A stretch of DNA of 64,000 nt, from contig NZ_KB889886.1 in NCBI RefSeq assembly GCF_000372805.1, forward strand, positions 62,001 through 126,000, written 5' to 3'. Of the stretch, positions 36,522 through 48,790 are shown one piece after another. Below the pieces are notes generated by a model. The model was not told where the DNA came from. It was given only the letters and a program-made list of their open reading frames with translations, and did not search any database. This DNA comes from Marinobacter gelidimuriae (GTDB lineage Bacteria > Pseudomonadota > Gammaproteobacteria > Pseudomonadales > Oleiphilaceae). The position numbers and the translations under genes were made by a program. How positions within the stretch are numbered: position 1 is the stretch's first letter; the number at the start of each line of letters is the position of its first letter.

Positions 36522-36875
36522 TTACTCCAGGCCAGGCAGATCGCTCTGCCCGCCGTCGGTTTCGCTGGCAGGATCTACAGCGGAAGGTTGGGATTCCTGA
36601 ACCATCGGAATACCAGCTTGACCCGCTACTTCAGCGCGCTGCTTGGCAAAAATCGCCAACGTGAAACTTGTTACAAAAAACGCAATGGCCAAAAAGGTCG
36701 TGAAGCGGGTCAAAAAGCTACCGCTACCCTGGCTGCCAAATACGGTCTGCGACGCTCCGCCGCCAAAGGCTGCACCGGCGTCAGCGCCTTTGCCTTGCTG
36801 GATCAGAACCAGACCCACCAGGGCCACGGCAATAACCACGTGCAGGACAACGATCAAAGTTTCCATCAAATCCAT
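36522..36875 (-). CDS. secG: Preprotein translocase subunit SecG
   Basis: A 117-residue inner-membrane protein with two hydrophobic segments (about 5-25 and 58-78), joined by LIQQGKGADAGAAFGGGASQTVFG, the SecG hallmark. The C-terminal 35 residues are a polar tail of low conservation. It assists SecYE and lies between tpiA and tRNA-Leu in the conserved order. Confidence 0.95.
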   Translation of the reverse strand: MDLMETLIVVLHVVIAVALVGLVLIQQGKGADAGAAFGGGASQTVFGSQGSGSFLTRFTTFLAIAFFVTSFTLAIFAKQRAEVAGQAGIPMVQESQPSAVDPASETDGGQSDLPGLE

Positions 36876-36893
36876 AAAGACGCTCGCAAACCT

Positions 36894-37652
36894 TTAACAA
36901 TGGGTATCTGCCGGCAGCGCCTGGCAGATACTGACAAAATCTGTTGCACTCAAAGACGCACCGCCGATCAATCCGCCGTCTATATCCGGCTCAGCGAAAA
37001 GTGCGGCTGCATTATCCGCTTTTACGCTGCCGCCGTAAAGCAAAGAAATGGATTCGGCTGGAGCACCCATATTTGCCAGTACGCCACGAATGGCCTTATG
37101 CATGGCCTGGGCGTCTTCGCCGGTGGCCGTCTTGCCAGTGCCTATGGCCCAAACCGGCTCATAAGCAACTACAATCTGCCCCCATTGCTCTGGCGTCACT
37201 TTGCTCAAACCGTCACGCACCTGGGTAGCAACGACTGTTTCGGCCTGCCCGGCTTCGCGCTGTTCCAGAGTCTCCCCCACGCACACAATGGCGTTCAAGC
37301 CTGCACTGAGCAACTGCTCGGTTTTCACCGCCACTTGGGCATCGGTTTCGCCAAACAGCTGACGTCGCTCGGAGTGGCCCACCAGACCATAACGGCAACC
37401 GACATCGGCCACCATAGGCGCGGAAAGCTCGCCGGTGTAGGCGCCCTGCGCTTTTTCACTGACATTTTGCACGCCCACTGCCATTGCGTTATCGGCAGCC
37501 TGAATCACCGCGGAAACATAGAGCGCGGGCGGGAAAACAACCGCCTCAATACCCAATTCACGCACCTGTTGTGCAACCGGGCCAACCAACTCGTTGGCCA
37601 GGCTTTGGGACCCGTTCATTTTCCAATTTCCGGCTACAATGCGACGACGCAT
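36894..37652 (-). CDS. tpiA: Triosephosphate isomerase
   Basis: A 252-residue TIM-barrel enzyme interconverting dihydroxyacetone phosphate and glyceraldehyde 3-phosphate. Active-site elements: GNWKMNG near residue 8, VGHSERR near 95 with the catalytic histidine, and VAYEPVWAIGTGKTA near 165 with the catalytic glutamate and flexible loop. AAAGGTG precedes the ATG. Confidence 0.96.
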   Translation of the reverse strand: MRRRIVAGNWKMNGSQSLANELVGPVAQQVRELGIEAVVFPPALYVSAVIQAADNAMAVGVQNVSEKAQGAYTGELSAPMVADVGCRYGLVGHSERRQLFGETDAQVAVKTEQLLSAGLNAIVCVGETLEQREAGQAETVVATQVRDGLSKVTPEQWGQIVVAYEPVWAIGTGKTATGEDAQAMHKAIRGVLANMGAPAESISLLYGGSVKADNAAALFAEPDIDGGLIGGASLSATDFVSICQALPADTHC

Positions 37653-37757
37653 AACACACCTTTATTCATTCGCAAGCGGCGGCGTGAGTCCGCCGAAAAG
37701 AGAGGCGAACTATACCCCACACCCCAAGGCCAAACAACTGCTTGCCGCCGACTCTGA

Positions 37758-39101
37758 TCAGGCAATCGAGCTTTCCACCACCTTCGCTAATTGCCGGGCA
37801 ATGCGCTCAATCACCTCGGCATCCTGGCCTTCTGTCATGACTCGAATCAGCGGCTCGGTGCCAGATGCCCGCAACAACACCCGGCCGTCGCTGCCGAGTT
37901 CGGCTTCGGCGCGACTTACGGCGGCCACAATATCTTCGCGCTCAAGTGGGTTGAAGCGCTTGGTTACTCGCACATTGATCATGGTCTGCGGCAGTTTGCT
38001 CATACCCCGGCGAATTTCAGCCAGGGTTTTACCGGATTTCCAGATAGCCAGCATCACCTGAAGCGCCGACACAATGCCGTCGCCGGTGCTGGTACAGTCA
38101 CGAATCACCATGTGACCGGAACCTTCGCCACCCAGCACCCAGCCCTTCGCCAACAGGCGCCCCATCACGTAGCGGTCACCCACGTTGGCGCGTTCGAACT
38201 CAATGCCCAGCTCCTTCAAGGCCAGCTCAACGCCAAGATTGGTCATCAGGGTACCCACCACACCGCCTTTCAGGCGGCCTTCGGCATGGCGCTGTGAGGC
38301 AATCACATACAACAGCTCATCGCCGTCTACTTCGGACCCGTCACGGTCGACCATAAGCACGCGGTCACCGTCGCCATCAAAGGCTATCCCCAGATCGGCT
38401 TTTCTGTCTAGAACCGCTTGACTCAGACCTGCAAGGTGGGTGGAGCCCACATTGAGGTTAATATTAAGACCATCGGGTGCTGCGCCAATCACCGATACGC
38501 TCGCTCCCAACTCACGAAACACTTTTGGGGCAACGTGATAGGTGGCTCCGTGAGCGCAATCCAAAACAATGTTCATGCCTTCCAAAGTAAATTCGTTGGG
38601 CACTGTGCTTTTGCAAAACTCTATGTAGCGGCCAGGGGCATCATCAATGCGTGACGCTTTGCCGAGTTCTGCCGAATCACACACCGTCAGCGGTTGTTCC
38701 AGCCAGTGCTCTATTTCAGCTTCCAGAGCGTCATCCAGCTTGGTGCCGTCTGCCGAGAAAAACTTGATACCGTTGTCGTAATGGGGATTGTGCGAAGCAC
38801 TGATCACAATACCGGCCGAAGCGCGGAATGTGCGCGTAAGGTAGGCGATAGCCGGTGTTGGCATGGGGCCCAGCAGCTTTACGTCTACCCCGGCAGCAGC
38901 CAGGCCGGCCTCCAGCGCAGATTCAAACATGTAGCCTGACAGCCGGGTGTCTTTGCCGATCATTACGCTGTTACGCTGGCCTTCGCGTTTAAACGCCTGG
39001 CCTGCAGCCCACCCCAAACGCAGCATGAACTCAGGAGTAATAGGGCCCTCACCGACGTGGCCGCGAATTCCATCGGTACCAAAATACTGCATGCCTGACA
39101 T
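37758..39101 (-). CDS. glmM: Phosphoglucosamine mutase
   Basis: A 447-residue enzyme converting glucosamine 6-phosphate to glucosamine 1-phosphate for peptidoglycan and LPS. It has FGTDGIRG at the N-terminus, the phosphoserine loop [17 protein letters not shown] near residue 100 and metal site AFDGDGDRV near 240. The ATG at 39101 has GGAG seven bases upstream and overlaps the folP stop (TGATG). The order ftsH-folP-glmM is conserved. Confidence 0.96.
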   Translation of the reverse strand: MSGMQYFGTDGIRGHVGEGPITPEFMLRLGWAAGQAFKREGQRNSVMIGKDTRLSGYMFESALEAGLAAAGVDVKLLGPMPTPAIAYLTRTFRASAGIVISASHNPHYDNGIKFFSADGTKLDDALEAEIEHWLEQPLTVCDSAELGKASRIDDAPGRYIEFCKSTVPNEFTLEGMNIVLDCAHGATYHVAPKVFRELGASVSVIGAAPDGLNINLNVGSTHLAGLSQAVLDRKADLGIAFDGDGDRVLMVDRDGSEVDGDELLYVIASQRHAEGRLKGGVVGTLMTNLGVELALKELGIEFERANVGDRYVMGRLLAKGWVLGGEGSGHMVIRDCTSTGDGIVSALQVMLAIWKSGKTLAEIRRGMSKLPQTMINVRVTKRFNPLEREDIVAAVSRAEAELGSDGRVLLRASGTEPLIRVMTEGQDAEVIERIARQLAKVVESSIA

Positions 39102-39931
39102 CACACCGCTCCTTTGACCGCCGCCGCCATTTTAACGACATCTACCGTTTCCCGAACGTCATGCACACGCACAACACTCGCGCCTTTCATGGCACATATT
39201 GTCGCGGCAGCAAGGCTTGCCGGCAACCTTTCTTCCACATTGCGACCGGTAATAGCACCCAATATAGATTTGCGCGACAGCCCCAACAACAGAGGATACC
39301 CCAAAACAGTAAATTGCTCTGCCCGCGCAAACAGCTGCAAATTATGCTCCAGGCTTTTGCCAAAACCGAAGCCCAGATCCAGCATGATTCTTAAAGAATC
39401 AATGCCGGCGCCCTGTGCCGCGAGTATTCGCTGTGCCAGAAACAAACTGACCTGTGCGCACACATCCTGATACTGCGGGTTGTTCTGCATGGTATCCGGC
39501 TCGCCCTGGCTGTGCATCAGGCACACCGGCAAACCGGTGTTTGTAGCGGCCTGCAAAGCGCCTTCACGGGTTAGCGCTCGCACGTCATTAATCAGACCGG
39601 CACCCAGGGCCGCAGCTTGAGTCATCACCCGCGGCGAGCTGGTGTCTACGGAAATCACCACGTCCAGTTCGCCGGCGATGGCCTCTACCACCGGGCACAC
39701 CCGGTCCAGCTCTTGTTGCAGGCTGACAGGCTTGGCACCAGGGCGGGTAGACTCGCCGCCCACATCAATAAAACGGGCGCCGTCTTCCACCATCTGGCGC
39801 GCATGGGCCAAGGCCTGCTGCGGGCGATCAAACCGACCACCGTCGGAAAACGAATCAGGCGTTACATTCAGCACGCCCATTACGTGGCACTGAGTCATGT
39901 CCAGCGTGCGCCCGGCAAAATTCATCTTCAT
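39101..39931 (-). CDS. folP: Dihydropteroate synthase
   Basis: A 276-residue TIM-barrel enzyme joining p-aminobenzoate to dihydropterin pyrophosphate in folate synthesis, the target of sulfonamides. Motifs: [14 protein letters not shown] near residue 20, [11 protein letters not shown] near 56 and LLLGLSRKS near 215. It lies between ftsH and glmM. A terminator (39968-40000) upstream suggests partly independent expression. Confidence 0.96.
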   Translation of the reverse strand: MKMNFAGRTLDMTQCHVMGVLNVTPDSFSDGGRFDRPQQALAHARQMVEDGARFIDVGGESTRPGAKPVSLQQELDRVCPVVEAIAGELDVVISVDTSSPRVMTQAAALGAGLINDVRALTREGALQAATNTGLPVCLMHSQGEPDTMQNNPQYQDVCAQVSLFLAQRILAAQGAGIDSLRIMLDLGFGFGKSLEHNLQLFARAEQFTVLGYPLLLGLSRKSILGAITGRNVEERLPASLAAATICAMKGASVVRVHDVRETVDVVKMAAAVKGAV

Positions 39932-39967
39932 TCCAACCTCGGCAAATAATTTGGGGGTCTTACAATG

Positions 39968-40000
39968 AAAAACGCCGCCCTAAAGCGGGCGGCGTTTTTT
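39968..40000 (-). terminator. Rho-independent terminator after ftsH
   Basis: AACGCCGCCC (39971-39980) and GGGCGGCGTT (39987-39996), 10-base arms, loop of six, T runs on both strands. Confidence 0.88.
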
Positions 40001-40031
40001 ACTTCTTCCTAACGAGCGCGTTACAGATCGC

Positions 40032-41996
40032 TCAGTGCTCTCCCGCCGGGCGGCCAACGCCACCTTGAGACTCGTCGCCGGCTTTGCCCTTCACTTTGCC
40101 TTCGGTGGAAGTATCTTCTTTGTCAATTGAAGTAGCCTCGCCACCCGAAGAACCACCCCGATCGTCCCAGCCTTTTGGCGTACGGGCATCACGGTCTTCC
40201 ATGATATCGTCGATCTGGAGCCGATCAATAGTCTCGTACTTCATCAGAGCTTCGGCCATCAAGTCCAGCTTATCGCGATTCTCGACCAATACGTTGCGGG
40301 CGGTCTCGTAACAGGTATCAATGATGTTACGCACTTCTTCATCGATACGCTGCGCGGTTTCCGGCGAGTACACGGTTTGATGTTGCCCGGCGGTACGGCC
40401 CAGGAACGGTTCATCATTCTCACTACCGTACTGCAGCGGACCCAACTTTTCTGACAGACCCCAGCGGGTCACCATGTTGCGAGCCAGACTGGTCGCCCGC
40501 TCAATGTCATTAGAGGCACCGGTGGTGACACCGTCTGCGCCCAATGTCAGCTCTTCGGCGATGCGGCCACCAAACAAACTGCTGATCTGGCCATGAAGGA
40601 AGCGCTTGGAATGGCTGTACCTGTCTCCTTCCGGCAAGAACATAGTCACACCCAAAGCACGGCCGCGAGGTATGATACTCACTTTGTACACGGGATCGTG
40701 CTCTGGCATCAGGCGCCCCACAATGGCGTGGCCAGATTCGTGATACGCGGTGTTCAACTTCTCTTTTTCGCTCATCACCATGGACTTGCGTTCCGCGCCC
40801 ATCATGATTTTGTCTTTCGCCAGTTCCAGTTCTTCCATAGACACCAAACGCTGGTTGCGACGGGCTGCGAAGAGCGCTGCCTCGTTCACCAGGTTAGCCA
40901 GGTCGGCACCGGAGAAGCCAGGCGTACCACGGGCAATAACGGCAGGATTGATGTCGTCATCCAGCGGCACTTTCTTCATGTGTACTTTCAAGATCTGCTC
41001 GCGACCCAGAATGTCTGGCAGGCTCACCATCACCTGACGGTCAAAACGGCCGGGGCGCAGCAACGCGGGGTCTAGAACGTCCGGGCGGTTGGTGGCGGCA
41101 ATCACGATAACGCCTTCGTTACCCTCAAATCCGTCCATTTCCACCAGCAACTGGTTCAGCGTTTGCTCGCGCTCGTCGTGCCCGCCGCCCATGCCGGCGC
41201 CACGGTGGCGGCCGACCGCATCAATCTCGTCAATAAAAATGATGCACGGACTTTGCTTCTTGGCCTGCTCGAACATGTCGCGTACACGGGATGCACCCAC
41301 GCCGACAAACATTTCGACAAAATCTGAACCGGAGATCGAAAAGAATGGCACCTTGGCCTCACCGGCAATGGCTTTTGCCAGCAAGGTTTTACCCGTGCCC
41401 GGAGGACCGATCATCAGAACGCCGCGGGGGATACGGCCGCCCAAGCGCTGGTATCGACTGGGATCACGCAGGAAATCCACCAGTTCTTTTACGTCTTCTT
41501 TGGCTTCGTCTACGCCTGCCACATCCGCAAAGGTGTTTTTAATCTGATCTTCGCTCACCAGGCGGGCTTTGCTCTTGCCAAACGACATGGGACCGCCTTT
41601 GCCGCCGGCACCACCCTGCATCTGCCGCATAAAGAATACGAACAGCGCAATAATGATCAGGATCGGGAATGCAGCGACCAGCAATTGGGTCCACAGGCTC
41701 TGGCGCTCGGGTTCTTTACCGATCACCTCAACGCTGTTGGCCAGCAGGTCGTCCATCAGCTTGTTGTCGGCCACTTGCGGGCGGACCGTCTGGAACTGTG
41801 AACCGTCGGGGCGTGTACCCTCAATCTGCAGACCGTCAATCGTGACCTGGTTTACCCGGCCCTGTTGAACCATCTCCACAAACTGGGAGTAGTTGACTTG
41901 TTGGCCACTGGTGGTAGGAGTGAAATTTTGAAACACCATCAGTAGCACTGCGGCTATTACCAGCCATAAAACCAGATTTTTTGCCATATTGTTCAA
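40032..41996 (-). CDS. ftsH: ATP-dependent zinc metalloprotease FtsH
   Basis: A 654-residue membrane protease that degrades misplaced membrane proteins, LpxC and RpoH. Two membrane segments (about 8-25 and 105-125) flank a periplasmic domain, followed by an AAA module ([31 protein letters not shown]) and a zinc site HESGH. The C-terminal tail is Gly/Asp rich. The TTG at 41996 has AGGTGG six bases upstream; an ATG three codons later (41987) is the alternative start. Unusually, no rlmE gene lies upstream. Confidence 0.96.
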   Translation of the reverse strand: MNNMAKNLVLWLVIAAVLLMVFQNFTPTTSGQQVNYSQFVEMVQQGRVNQVTIDGLQIEGTRPDGSQFQTVRPQVADNKLMDDLLANSVEVIGKEPERQSLWTQLLVAAFPILIIIALFVFFMRQMQGGAGGKGGPMSFGKSKARLVSEDQIKNTFADVAGVDEAKEDVKELVDFLRDPSRYQRLGGRIPRGVLMIGPPGTGKTLLAKAIAGEAKVPFFSISGSDFVEMFVGVGASRVRDMFEQAKKQSPCIIFIDEIDAVGRHRGAGMGGGHDEREQTLNQLLVEMDGFEGNEGVIVIAATNRPDVLDPALLRPGRFDRQVMVSLPDILGREQILKVHMKKVPLDDDINPAVIARGTPGFSGADLANLVNEAALFAARRNQRLVSMEELELAKDKIMMGAERKSMVMSEKEKLNTAYHESGHAIVGRLMPEHDPVYKVSIIPRGRALGVTMFLPEGDRYSHSKRFLHGQISSLFGGRIAEELTLGADGVTTGASNDIERATSLARNMVTRWGLSEKLGPLQYGSENDEPFLGRTAGQHQTVYSPETAQRIDEEVRNIIDTCYETARNVLVENRDKLDLMAEALMKYETIDRLQIDDIMEDRDARTPKGWDDRGGSSGGEATSIDKEDTSTEGKVKGKAGDESQGGVGRPAGEH

Positions 41997-42370
41997 GGAT
42001 CACCACCTGTGAATTGCCGGGCTGCGCCATGGCACGCCCTTTTTTGACACCTTACACCATTTCTACGGCCGTTCACCAGAAATGGCCTTGCTGTCACCAA
42101 ACTTGCCGGTCATTTCTGGCTGCGGGTGCCAACAACCGAAATACCTGAATTCTTTAAGTGGGGGACTTGATAACGAATTGCAATACCACCACTAAATGAA
42201 TTGACTGATTGAAGCAGGTATCGTTCCACTGATGGGCAAAAGGCCCGCGCGATAAGTGTTAACGGCAATTTTTCTCGCTGCGCTTTCTGCTACAATCGCG
42301 ACATTATACGTTGACGGCAGCACAACGAGTGCTGCCCCTTTGTTAATTGCCGCTATAAAGAGATTGCATC
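41997..42370. promoter_or_regulatory. Divergent gap between ftsH and yhbY
   Basis: 374 bases without a supported gene. It contains CCATTTCT and AGAAATGG as an 8-base inverted repeat near 42058-42086 and must hold promoters for ftsH (minus) and yhbY (plus). The 23S rRNA methyltransferase gene rlmE, usual at this place, is absent. Confidence 0.6.
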
Positions 42371-42682
42371 ATGAGTCTTTCACCAGAACAGCGCCGGGAA
42401 TACCGGGCGATCGCCCACAATCTGAAACCGGTCATTATTGTAGGTGACAAGGGCCTGACCGAGAACCTTCAGGAAGAACTGGAGCGGGCATTGAACGACC
42501 ACGAACTGATCAAGATAAAAATCGCCAGCCAGGATCGCGAAGCACGCCAGCAGGCAGTGACCGAACTGTGCGCCGGCGCCAAGGCTGAAGTCGTTCAGAC
42601 CATTGGTAAAATTGCAGTGATTTTGCGCCGCGCCGAGAAACCCAATCCCAAACTGTCTAACTTGTTGCGCCTTAAGCACTGA
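42371..42682 (+). CDS. yhbY: YhbY-type CRM-domain RNA-binding protein
   Basis: A 103-residue protein with the CRM fold: LSPEQRREYRAIAHNLKPVI at the N-terminus, VGDKGLTENLQEELERAL near 25 and LIKIKIASQDREARQ near 50. YhbY associates with pre-50S ribosomal particles. It diverges from ftsH and is convergent with greA. Confidence 0.94.
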   Translation: MSLSPEQRREYRAIAHNLKPVIIVGDKGLTENLQEELERALNDHELIKIKIASQDREARQQAVTELCAGAKAEVVQTIGKIAVILRRAEKPNPKLSNLLRLKH

Positions 42683-42713
42683 CCAAGGTGCAGGTTGCGC
42701 AAACAGCAGACAC

Positions 42714-42749
42714 AAAAAAGCCGGTCGGGAATTCCAGACCGGCTTTTTT
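42714..42749. terminator. Bidirectional terminator between yhbY and greA
   Basis: AGCCGGTC and GACCGGCT arms with a 10-base loop, flanked by A6 and T6, serve both convergent genes. Confidence 0.92.
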
Positions 42750-42768
42750 GTGTGAGTCACATCGCTGA

Positions 42769-43248
42769 TCAGATGTATTCAACCTCTTCAATTTCGTATT
42801 CCACGGTGCCAGACGGCACGCGAATAGCCACTACGTCATCCGCTCTACGACCAACCAAGGCGCGAGCAATCGGTGACGACACCGAAATTTTGCCGTCTTT
42901 GATATCCGCTTCGTCTTCACCCACAATCTGGTATTTAACCTGTTTATCGGTATCCGTATTCAACAGGTGAACGGTGGTACCGAAAATCACTTTACCGGTG
43001 TTTTCGATGGTGGTGACATCAATCACCTGAGAGCCACCGAGCTTGCCTTCAATTTCCTGAATCCGGCCTTCAATAAAGCTCTGCTGCTCGCGGGCGGCGT
43101 GGTATTCCGCGTTTTCCTTCAGATCGCCGTGTTCACGTGCGGTAGCGATGGAAGCGATGACGCGCGGACGATCTTCCGATTTCAGCTTCTGCAGCTCGGC
43201 ACGCAGGCGTGCTTCGCCCAACGTGGTCATTGGTACTCTTGCCGACAT
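42769..43248 (-). CDS. greA: Transcription elongation factor GreA
   Basis: A 159-residue factor that rescues backtracked RNA polymerase. The start at 43248 has AGGAAA upstream, overlapping the carB stop region; a 29-codon extension is rejected. An N-terminal coiled coil with the acidic tip ([19 protein letters not shown]) and a C-terminal FKBP-like domain are clear. Last gene of the carAB-greA block. Confidence 0.96.
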   Translation of the reverse strand: MSARVPMTTLGEARLRAELQKLKSEDRPRVIASIATAREHGDLKENAEYHAAREQQSFIEGRIQEIEGKLGGSQVIDVTTIENTGKVIFGTTVHLLNTDTDKQVKYQIVGEDEADIKDGKISVSSPIARALVGRRADDVVAIRVPSGTVEYEIEEVEYI

Positions 43249-43252
43249 AATC

Positions 43253-46200
43253 TTATTTTCCTGAGTGCAAATCCTGAAGGCGGCGAACCGTACGCTCCGG
43301 ACCAAACTTGATGGCCCGACAGAAGGCTTCGCCACCTGCCAGGGTGGTGGTGTAACTGATTTTAGCCTGCAACGCGGACTGGCGGATCTGGGATGAATCC
43401 GACACCGCTTTACGGCCGTCGGTGGTATTGATCACCAGCTGGACCTTGCCATTTTTGATGGCATCCACAATGTGCGGGCGACCTTCGTGAACTTTGTTCA
43501 CCAACGCTACCTCTACGCCCGCTTTACGCAGGGCGGCGGCGGTGCCGGCGGTGGCAATTATTTTGAAACCACATTCAACCAGCGAACGCGCTACGTGCTC
43601 GGCGCCATGCTTGTCGACATCGCGCAGTGACATGAAGGCAACGCCCGTGGATGGCAAGCGCTCGCCAGCGGCCAGCACGGCTTTGCCGAAGGCTTCGTTA
43701 AAGCTGTCGCCAATCCCCATCACCTCGCCGGTGGACTTCATTTCCGGCCCAAGAATCGGGTCAACCGCGGGGAACTTGTTGAACGGGAACACCGACTCTT
43801 TCACCGAGTAATGCGCCGGTATGATTTCCTGGGTGAAGCCCTGGTCCGCCAACGATGTGCCCGCCATAACACGTGCGGCCACTTTGGCCAAAGACACGCC
43901 GATGGCCTTGGACACAAACGGCACGGTACGCGACGCACGGGGGTTCACTTCAATCACGTAAATTTCACCGTCTTGCCAGGCTAACTGCACGTTCATCAGG
44001 CCGACCACGTTCAACGCCAGGGCCATCTGTTTGACCGCGTCACGCATGGCGTTTTGAACATCTGCGGGCAAGCTGTAGGGCGGCAGTGAACACGCCGAGT
44101 CACCGGAGTGAATGCCGGCCTGCTCTATGTGCTGCATGATACCGCCAATGACCACGTCTTTGCCGTCGCAGATGGCGTCTATATCCACCTCAATCGCGGC
44201 GTTCAGGAAGTGGTCCAGCAATACCGGGCTGTCGTTGGATACCAGCACAGCGCTGCGCATATAACGCTCAAGCTCGGCTTCGCCATAGACAATTTCCATG
44301 GCGCGGCCGCCCAGCACGTAAGACGGGCGGACCACCAGCGGGTACCCAATCTTGCGGGCAGCAACAATACCTTCTTCGTGGCTGCGCACGGTGGCGTTTT
44401 CGGGCTGTTTCAGGCCCAGGCCCGCAATCAGCTTCTGGAACCGTTCGCGGTCTTCGGCGCAGTCAATGGCGTCCGGGCTGGTGCCGATAATGGGTACACC
44501 AGCGGCTTCCAGGCCGCGGGCCAGCTTCAACGGGGTTTGACCACCGTACTGCACAATCACACCTTTGGGTTTTTCAACGTGGATAATTTCCAGCACGTCT
44601 TCCAGGGTGATCGGCTCAAAATACAGGCGGTCAGAGGTGTCGTAATCGGTCGACACGGTTTCCGGGTTGCAGTTGATCATGATGGTTTCATAACCATCTT
44701 CACGCATCGCCAGGGCCGCATGTACGCAACAGTAATCAAACTCGATGCCCTGACCAATACGGTTGGGGCCACCGCCAATGACCACGATCTTTTCACGGTC
44801 AGTCGGGTTTGACTCGCATTCTTCTTCATAGCTGGAATACATGTAGGCCGTGTCTGAGGCAAATTCCGCAGCACAGGTGTCTACACGCTTATACACGGGG
44901 CGAATACCCAACCCGTGGCGCATGGCGCGGAAGGCGTCTTCTTTCACGCCCATCAGCTTCGCCAGGCGCGCGTCGGAGAACCCCTTACGCTTCAAGCGAA
45001 ACAGGGTAGCGCGGTCCAGCTCGGCCTTGCCAGACGCCTGCAGCGCCTGCTCTTCTTTAATCAGGTCTTCAATCTGCACCAGGTACCAGGGGTCTACGTG
45101 GGTCTGGCGAAATATATCCGCCACACTCTGGCCCGCGCGAAAGGCATCACCGATGCACCAGATGCGCTCGGCACCGGGCACATTCAGCTCGCGGGTCAAA
45201 GTTTGCCGGCTTTCTTCGCTGTCAAATTCCGGCAGCATTTCGTCAAAGCCGTCAGAGCCTACTTCAAGACCGCGCAGAGCTTTCTGCAGCGATTCCTGGA
45301 AGGTGCGGCCAATGGCCATCACCTCACCCACCGATTTCATCTGGGTGGTCAGGCGGGCGTCGGCCTGGGGGAATTTTTCAAAGGTGAACCGTGGAATCTT
45401 GGTCACCACGTAATCAATGCTGGGCTCGAACGAAGCGGGGGTAATACCGCCGGTGATGTCATTCTTCAACTCGTCCAGGGTGTAACCGATCGCCAGCTTG
45501 GCCGCCACTTTGGCAATGGGGAAGCCGGTGGCCTTAGACGCCAGCGCCGAGGAGCGCGACACCCGCGGGTTCATCTCGATCACCACCATGCGGCCGGTGT
45601 CCGGATGAATGCCAAACTGCACGTTGGAGCCGCCGGTTTCCACACCAATTTCACGCAGAACCGCCAGCGAGGCGTTACGCATGATTTGGTATTCTTTGTC
45701 GGTCAGGGTTTGCGCCGGTGCCACGGTGATAGAGTCGCCGGTGTGCACGCCCATGGCGTCGAAGTTTTCAATGGCACACACGATAATGCAGTTATCGTTT
45801 TTGTCGCGCACCACTTCCATTTCGTATTCTTTCCAACCGATCAGGGATTCGTCGATCAACAGTTCGTTGGTGGGCGACAGATCCAGCCCGCGAATGCAGA
45901 TTTCTTCGAACTCTCCACGGTTGTACGCAATACCGCCGCCGGAGCCGCCCATAGTAAACGAAGGCCGAATAATGCACGGAAACCCCACCTTGTCGGCAAT
46001 GCGGTGGGCTTCTTCCAGATTGTGAGCAATGTCGGCACGGGGGCATTCAAGGCCAATGGATTTCATAGCCTTGTCAAAACGACTGCGGTCTTCAGCTTTG
46101 TCGATGGTATCGGCGTTGGCACCGATCATTTCAACGCCGTATTTAGCCAGTACGCCGTGCTTTTCCAGATCCAGCGCACAGTTCAACGCGGTTTGCCCGC

Positions 46201-46471
46201 CCATGGTCGGCAGCAGGGCATCGGGCTTTTCTTTTTCGATAATCTTGGCAACCGTTGACCAGATTATCGGCTCGATGTAGGTGGCATCGGCCATGGCCGG
46301 GTCGGTCATGATGGTTGCCGGGTTGGAGTTAACCAGTATCACCCGGTAGCCCTCCTCGCGCAGAGCCTTACAGGCCTGGGCGCCGGAATAGTCGAATTCG
46401 CACGCCTGCCCGATCACGATGGGGCCTGCTCCCAGGATCAGGATGCTTTTAATGTCGGTACGTTTTGGCAT
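43253..46471 (-). CDS. carB: Carbamoyl-phosphate synthase large subunit
   Basis: A 1072-residue enzyme (E. coli 1073) making carbamoyl phosphate for arginine and pyrimidines. Two homologous ATP-grasp halves are visible (first with [19 protein letters not shown] residues near 170, second with [17 protein letters not shown] near 715) and an allosteric C-terminal domain after about 935. It lies 95 bases after carA and 4 bases before greA. Confidence 0.97.
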   Translation of the reverse strand: MPKRTDIKSILILGAGPIVIGQACEFDYSGAQACKALREEGYRVILVNSNPATIMTDPAMADATYIEPIIWSTVAKIIEKEKPDALLPTMGGQTALNCALDLEKHGVLAKYGVEMIGANADTIDKAEDRSRFDKAMKSIGLECPRADIAHNLEEAHRIADKVGFPCIIRPSFTMGGSGGGIAYNRGEFEEICIRGLDLSPTNELLIDESLIGWKEYEMEVVRDKNDNCIIVCAIENFDAMGVHTGDSITVAPAQTLTDKEYQIMRNASLAVLREIGVETGGSNVQFGIHPDTGRMVVIEMNPRVSRSSALASKATGFPIAKVAAKLAIGYTLDELKNDITGGITPASFEPSIDYVVTKIPRFTFEKFPQADARLTTQMKSVGEVMAIGRTFQESLQKALRGLEVGSDGFDEMLPEFDSEESRQTLTRELNVPGAERIWCIGDAFRAGQSVADIFRQTHVDPWYLVQIEDLIKEEQALQASGKAELDRATLFRLKRKGFSDARLAKLMGVKEDAFRAMRHGLGIRPVYKRVDTCAAEFASDTAYMYSSYEEECESNPTDREKIVVIGGGPNRIGQGIEFDYCCVHAALAMREDGYETIMINCNPETVSTDYDTSDRLYFEPITLEDVLEIIHVEKPKGVIVQYGGQTPLKLARGLEAAGVPIIGTSPDAIDCAEDRERFQKLIAGLGLKQPENATVRSHEEGIVAARKIGYPLVVRPSYVLGGRAMEIVYGEAELERYMRSAVLVSNDSPVLLDHFLNAAIEVDIDAICDGKDVVIGGIMQHIEQAGIHSGDSACSLPPYSLPADVQNAMRDAVKQMALALNVVGLMNVQLAWQDGEIYVIEVNPRASRTVPFVSKAIGVSLAKVAARVMAGTSLADQGFTQEIIPAHYSVKESVFPFNKFPAVDPILGPEMKSTGEVMGIGDSFNEAFGKAVLAAGERLPSTGVAFMSLRDVDKHGAEHVARSLVECGFKIIATAGTAAALRKAGVEVALVNKVHEGRPHIVDAIKNGKVQLVINTTDGRKAVSDSSQIRQSALQAKISYTTTLAGGEAFCRAIKFGPERTVRRLQDLHSGK

Positions 46472-46566
46472 GTCTTGGTCAACCTGTCAGCAACTTTAAT
46501 TTCTTGCAGCGCGGTGCGCAGCGCCTGTTTGCGCGAGGCCATTGGCCGACCTCGCTTGCCTACACT

Positions 46567-47712
46567 TTAAGCGCGCCGGGCTTCCATCGAGCGGATAAAC
46601 TCGTCAAACAGTGGCGCAACATCGTGGGGGCCAGGGCTGGCTTCCGGGTGGCCCTGAAAGCTAAACGCGGCTTTATCGGTGCGGCGCAAACCTTGCAGGG
46701 TGCCGTCAAACAGCGACTTGTGAGTAGCCTCCAGATTCGCCGGCAGGCTGGCCTCGTCTACAGCAAAACCGTGATTCTGGCTGGTGATCATGACGGTGCC
46801 ATCAGCCAGGCACTGCACCGGATGGTTGGCACCGTGGTGCCCGTGGTTCATCTTCATGGTTTTAGCACCACTAGCCAAGGCCAGAAGCTGGTGACCCAGG
46901 CAGATACCAAACACCGGCAGGTCGGTTTCCAAAATGTCCTGAATGGCTTTTATGGCGTAATCGCAGGGCTCAGGATCACCGGGGCCATTGGACAGGAACA
47001 CGCCGTCCGGATTCATCGCCAACACCTTGGCGGCAGGCGTTTGTGCCGGCACAACGGTGATGTCGCAACCGCGCGATGCCAGCATGCGCAGAATGTTCAG
47101 TTTAATACCGTAATCGTAAGCCACGATTTTAAAGTGCGGGCTGTCCTGCTGACCGTAACCATTGCCCAGGTCCCACTCCGTTTCTGTCCAGTGGCGAACG
47201 TCTTTCGAGCTGACTTCTTTCGCCAGGTCCATTCCTTTCAAACCCGGGAAGGCGTTGGCTAATTCCAGAGCGCGTTCTGCAGTAGCGCTTTCGCCGGCGA
47301 CGACGGCGCCGTTCTGGGAGCCTTTGTCGCGCAGAATTCGGGTGAGGCGACGGGTGTCAATATCGGCAATACCCACAATATTGTTGTCGCGTAAATAGCC
47401 ATCAAGACTCTGAGTGCTGCGCCAATTGCTGGCTGCCAGCGGCAGGTCGCGGATGATCAGAGCGGCGGCGTGTATGCGGTCTGATTCCACGTCTTCCGGG
47501 TTTACGCCGGTGTTACCAATGTGCGGGTACGTCAGTGTAACCAGCTGGCGAGCGTAGGAAGGATCAGTCAGTATTTCCTGATAGCCGGTCATGGCGGTGT
47601 TAAACACCACTTCGCCGCTGGTTTCGCCGTCAGCGCCAATAGCGGTGCCGTAAAACAGGCTGCCGTCTGCGAGTGCAAGGATTGCGGGTGTGCTCAAGGC
47701 TTCTATCCTCAT
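46567..47712 (-). CDS. carA: Carbamoyl-phosphate synthase small subunit
   Basis: A 381-residue glutaminase subunit. The C-terminal class I amidotransferase domain has the nucleophile in [12 protein letters not shown] near residue 268 and the His-Glu pair in [12 protein letters not shown] near 352. The N-terminal domain (1-150) contacts CarB. It follows dapB across 212 bases with a hairpin. Confidence 0.97.
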   Translation of the reverse strand: MRIEALSTPAILALADGSLFYGTAIGADGETSGEVVFNTAMTGYQEILTDPSYARQLVTLTYPHIGNTGVNPEDVESDRIHAAALIIRDLPLAASNWRSTQSLDGYLRDNNIVGIADIDTRRLTRILRDKGSQNGAVVAGESATAERALELANAFPGLKGMDLAKEVSSKDVRHWTETEWDLGNGYGQQDSPHFKIVAYDYGIKLNILRMLASRGCDITVVPAQTPAAKVLAMNPDGVFLSNGPGDPEPCDYAIKAIQDILETDLPVFGICLGHQLLALASGAKTMKMNHGHHGANHPVQCLADGTVMITSQNHGFAVDEASLPANLEATHKSLFDGTLQGLRRTDKAAFSFQGHPEASPGPHDVAPLFDEFIRSMEARRA

Positions 47713-47924
47713 CGAGTGGCGTCATGTTCGTCATGAACAGGAGCGTAGGCGCAAATTCAGGTCGCAAAAAAGCGAGAGGGAGTTATGGCTCCGTCCCGCT
47801 GTTTTGTCCTACGGGAACGAAAGATGTTTCCCGTGGCGCTGTAAAAGCTACGCTTGATGCAGTTAAAGCGCCTTATTGTAGAAAATAAGGCGCTTTTTGT
47901 CCACGAAGAATCCACCCGATGGCG
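47713..47924 (-). promoter_or_regulatory. carA leader region
   Basis: The gap holds two stems: ACGGGAA (47811-47817) with TTCCCGT (47829-47835), and the long hairpin at 47866-47898. A promoter or attenuator for carAB is likely here, but no pyrimidine-type attenuator or riboswitch could be recognised. Confidence 0.45.
47866..47898. terminator. Hairpin between dapB and carA
   Basis: AAAGCGCCTTATT (47866-47878) and AATAAGGCGCTTT (47885-47897) form 13 perfect pairs with a 6-base loop. T runs are short, longer on the plus strand. Confidence 0.75.

Positions 47925-48787
<863 letters not shown>

Positions 48788-48790
<3 letters not shown>

Noticed and set aside
47713..47924. Pyrimidine attenuator or riboswitch before carA
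   Set aside because: Stems exist, but no leader peptide, PyrR site or known riboswitch core could be seen.
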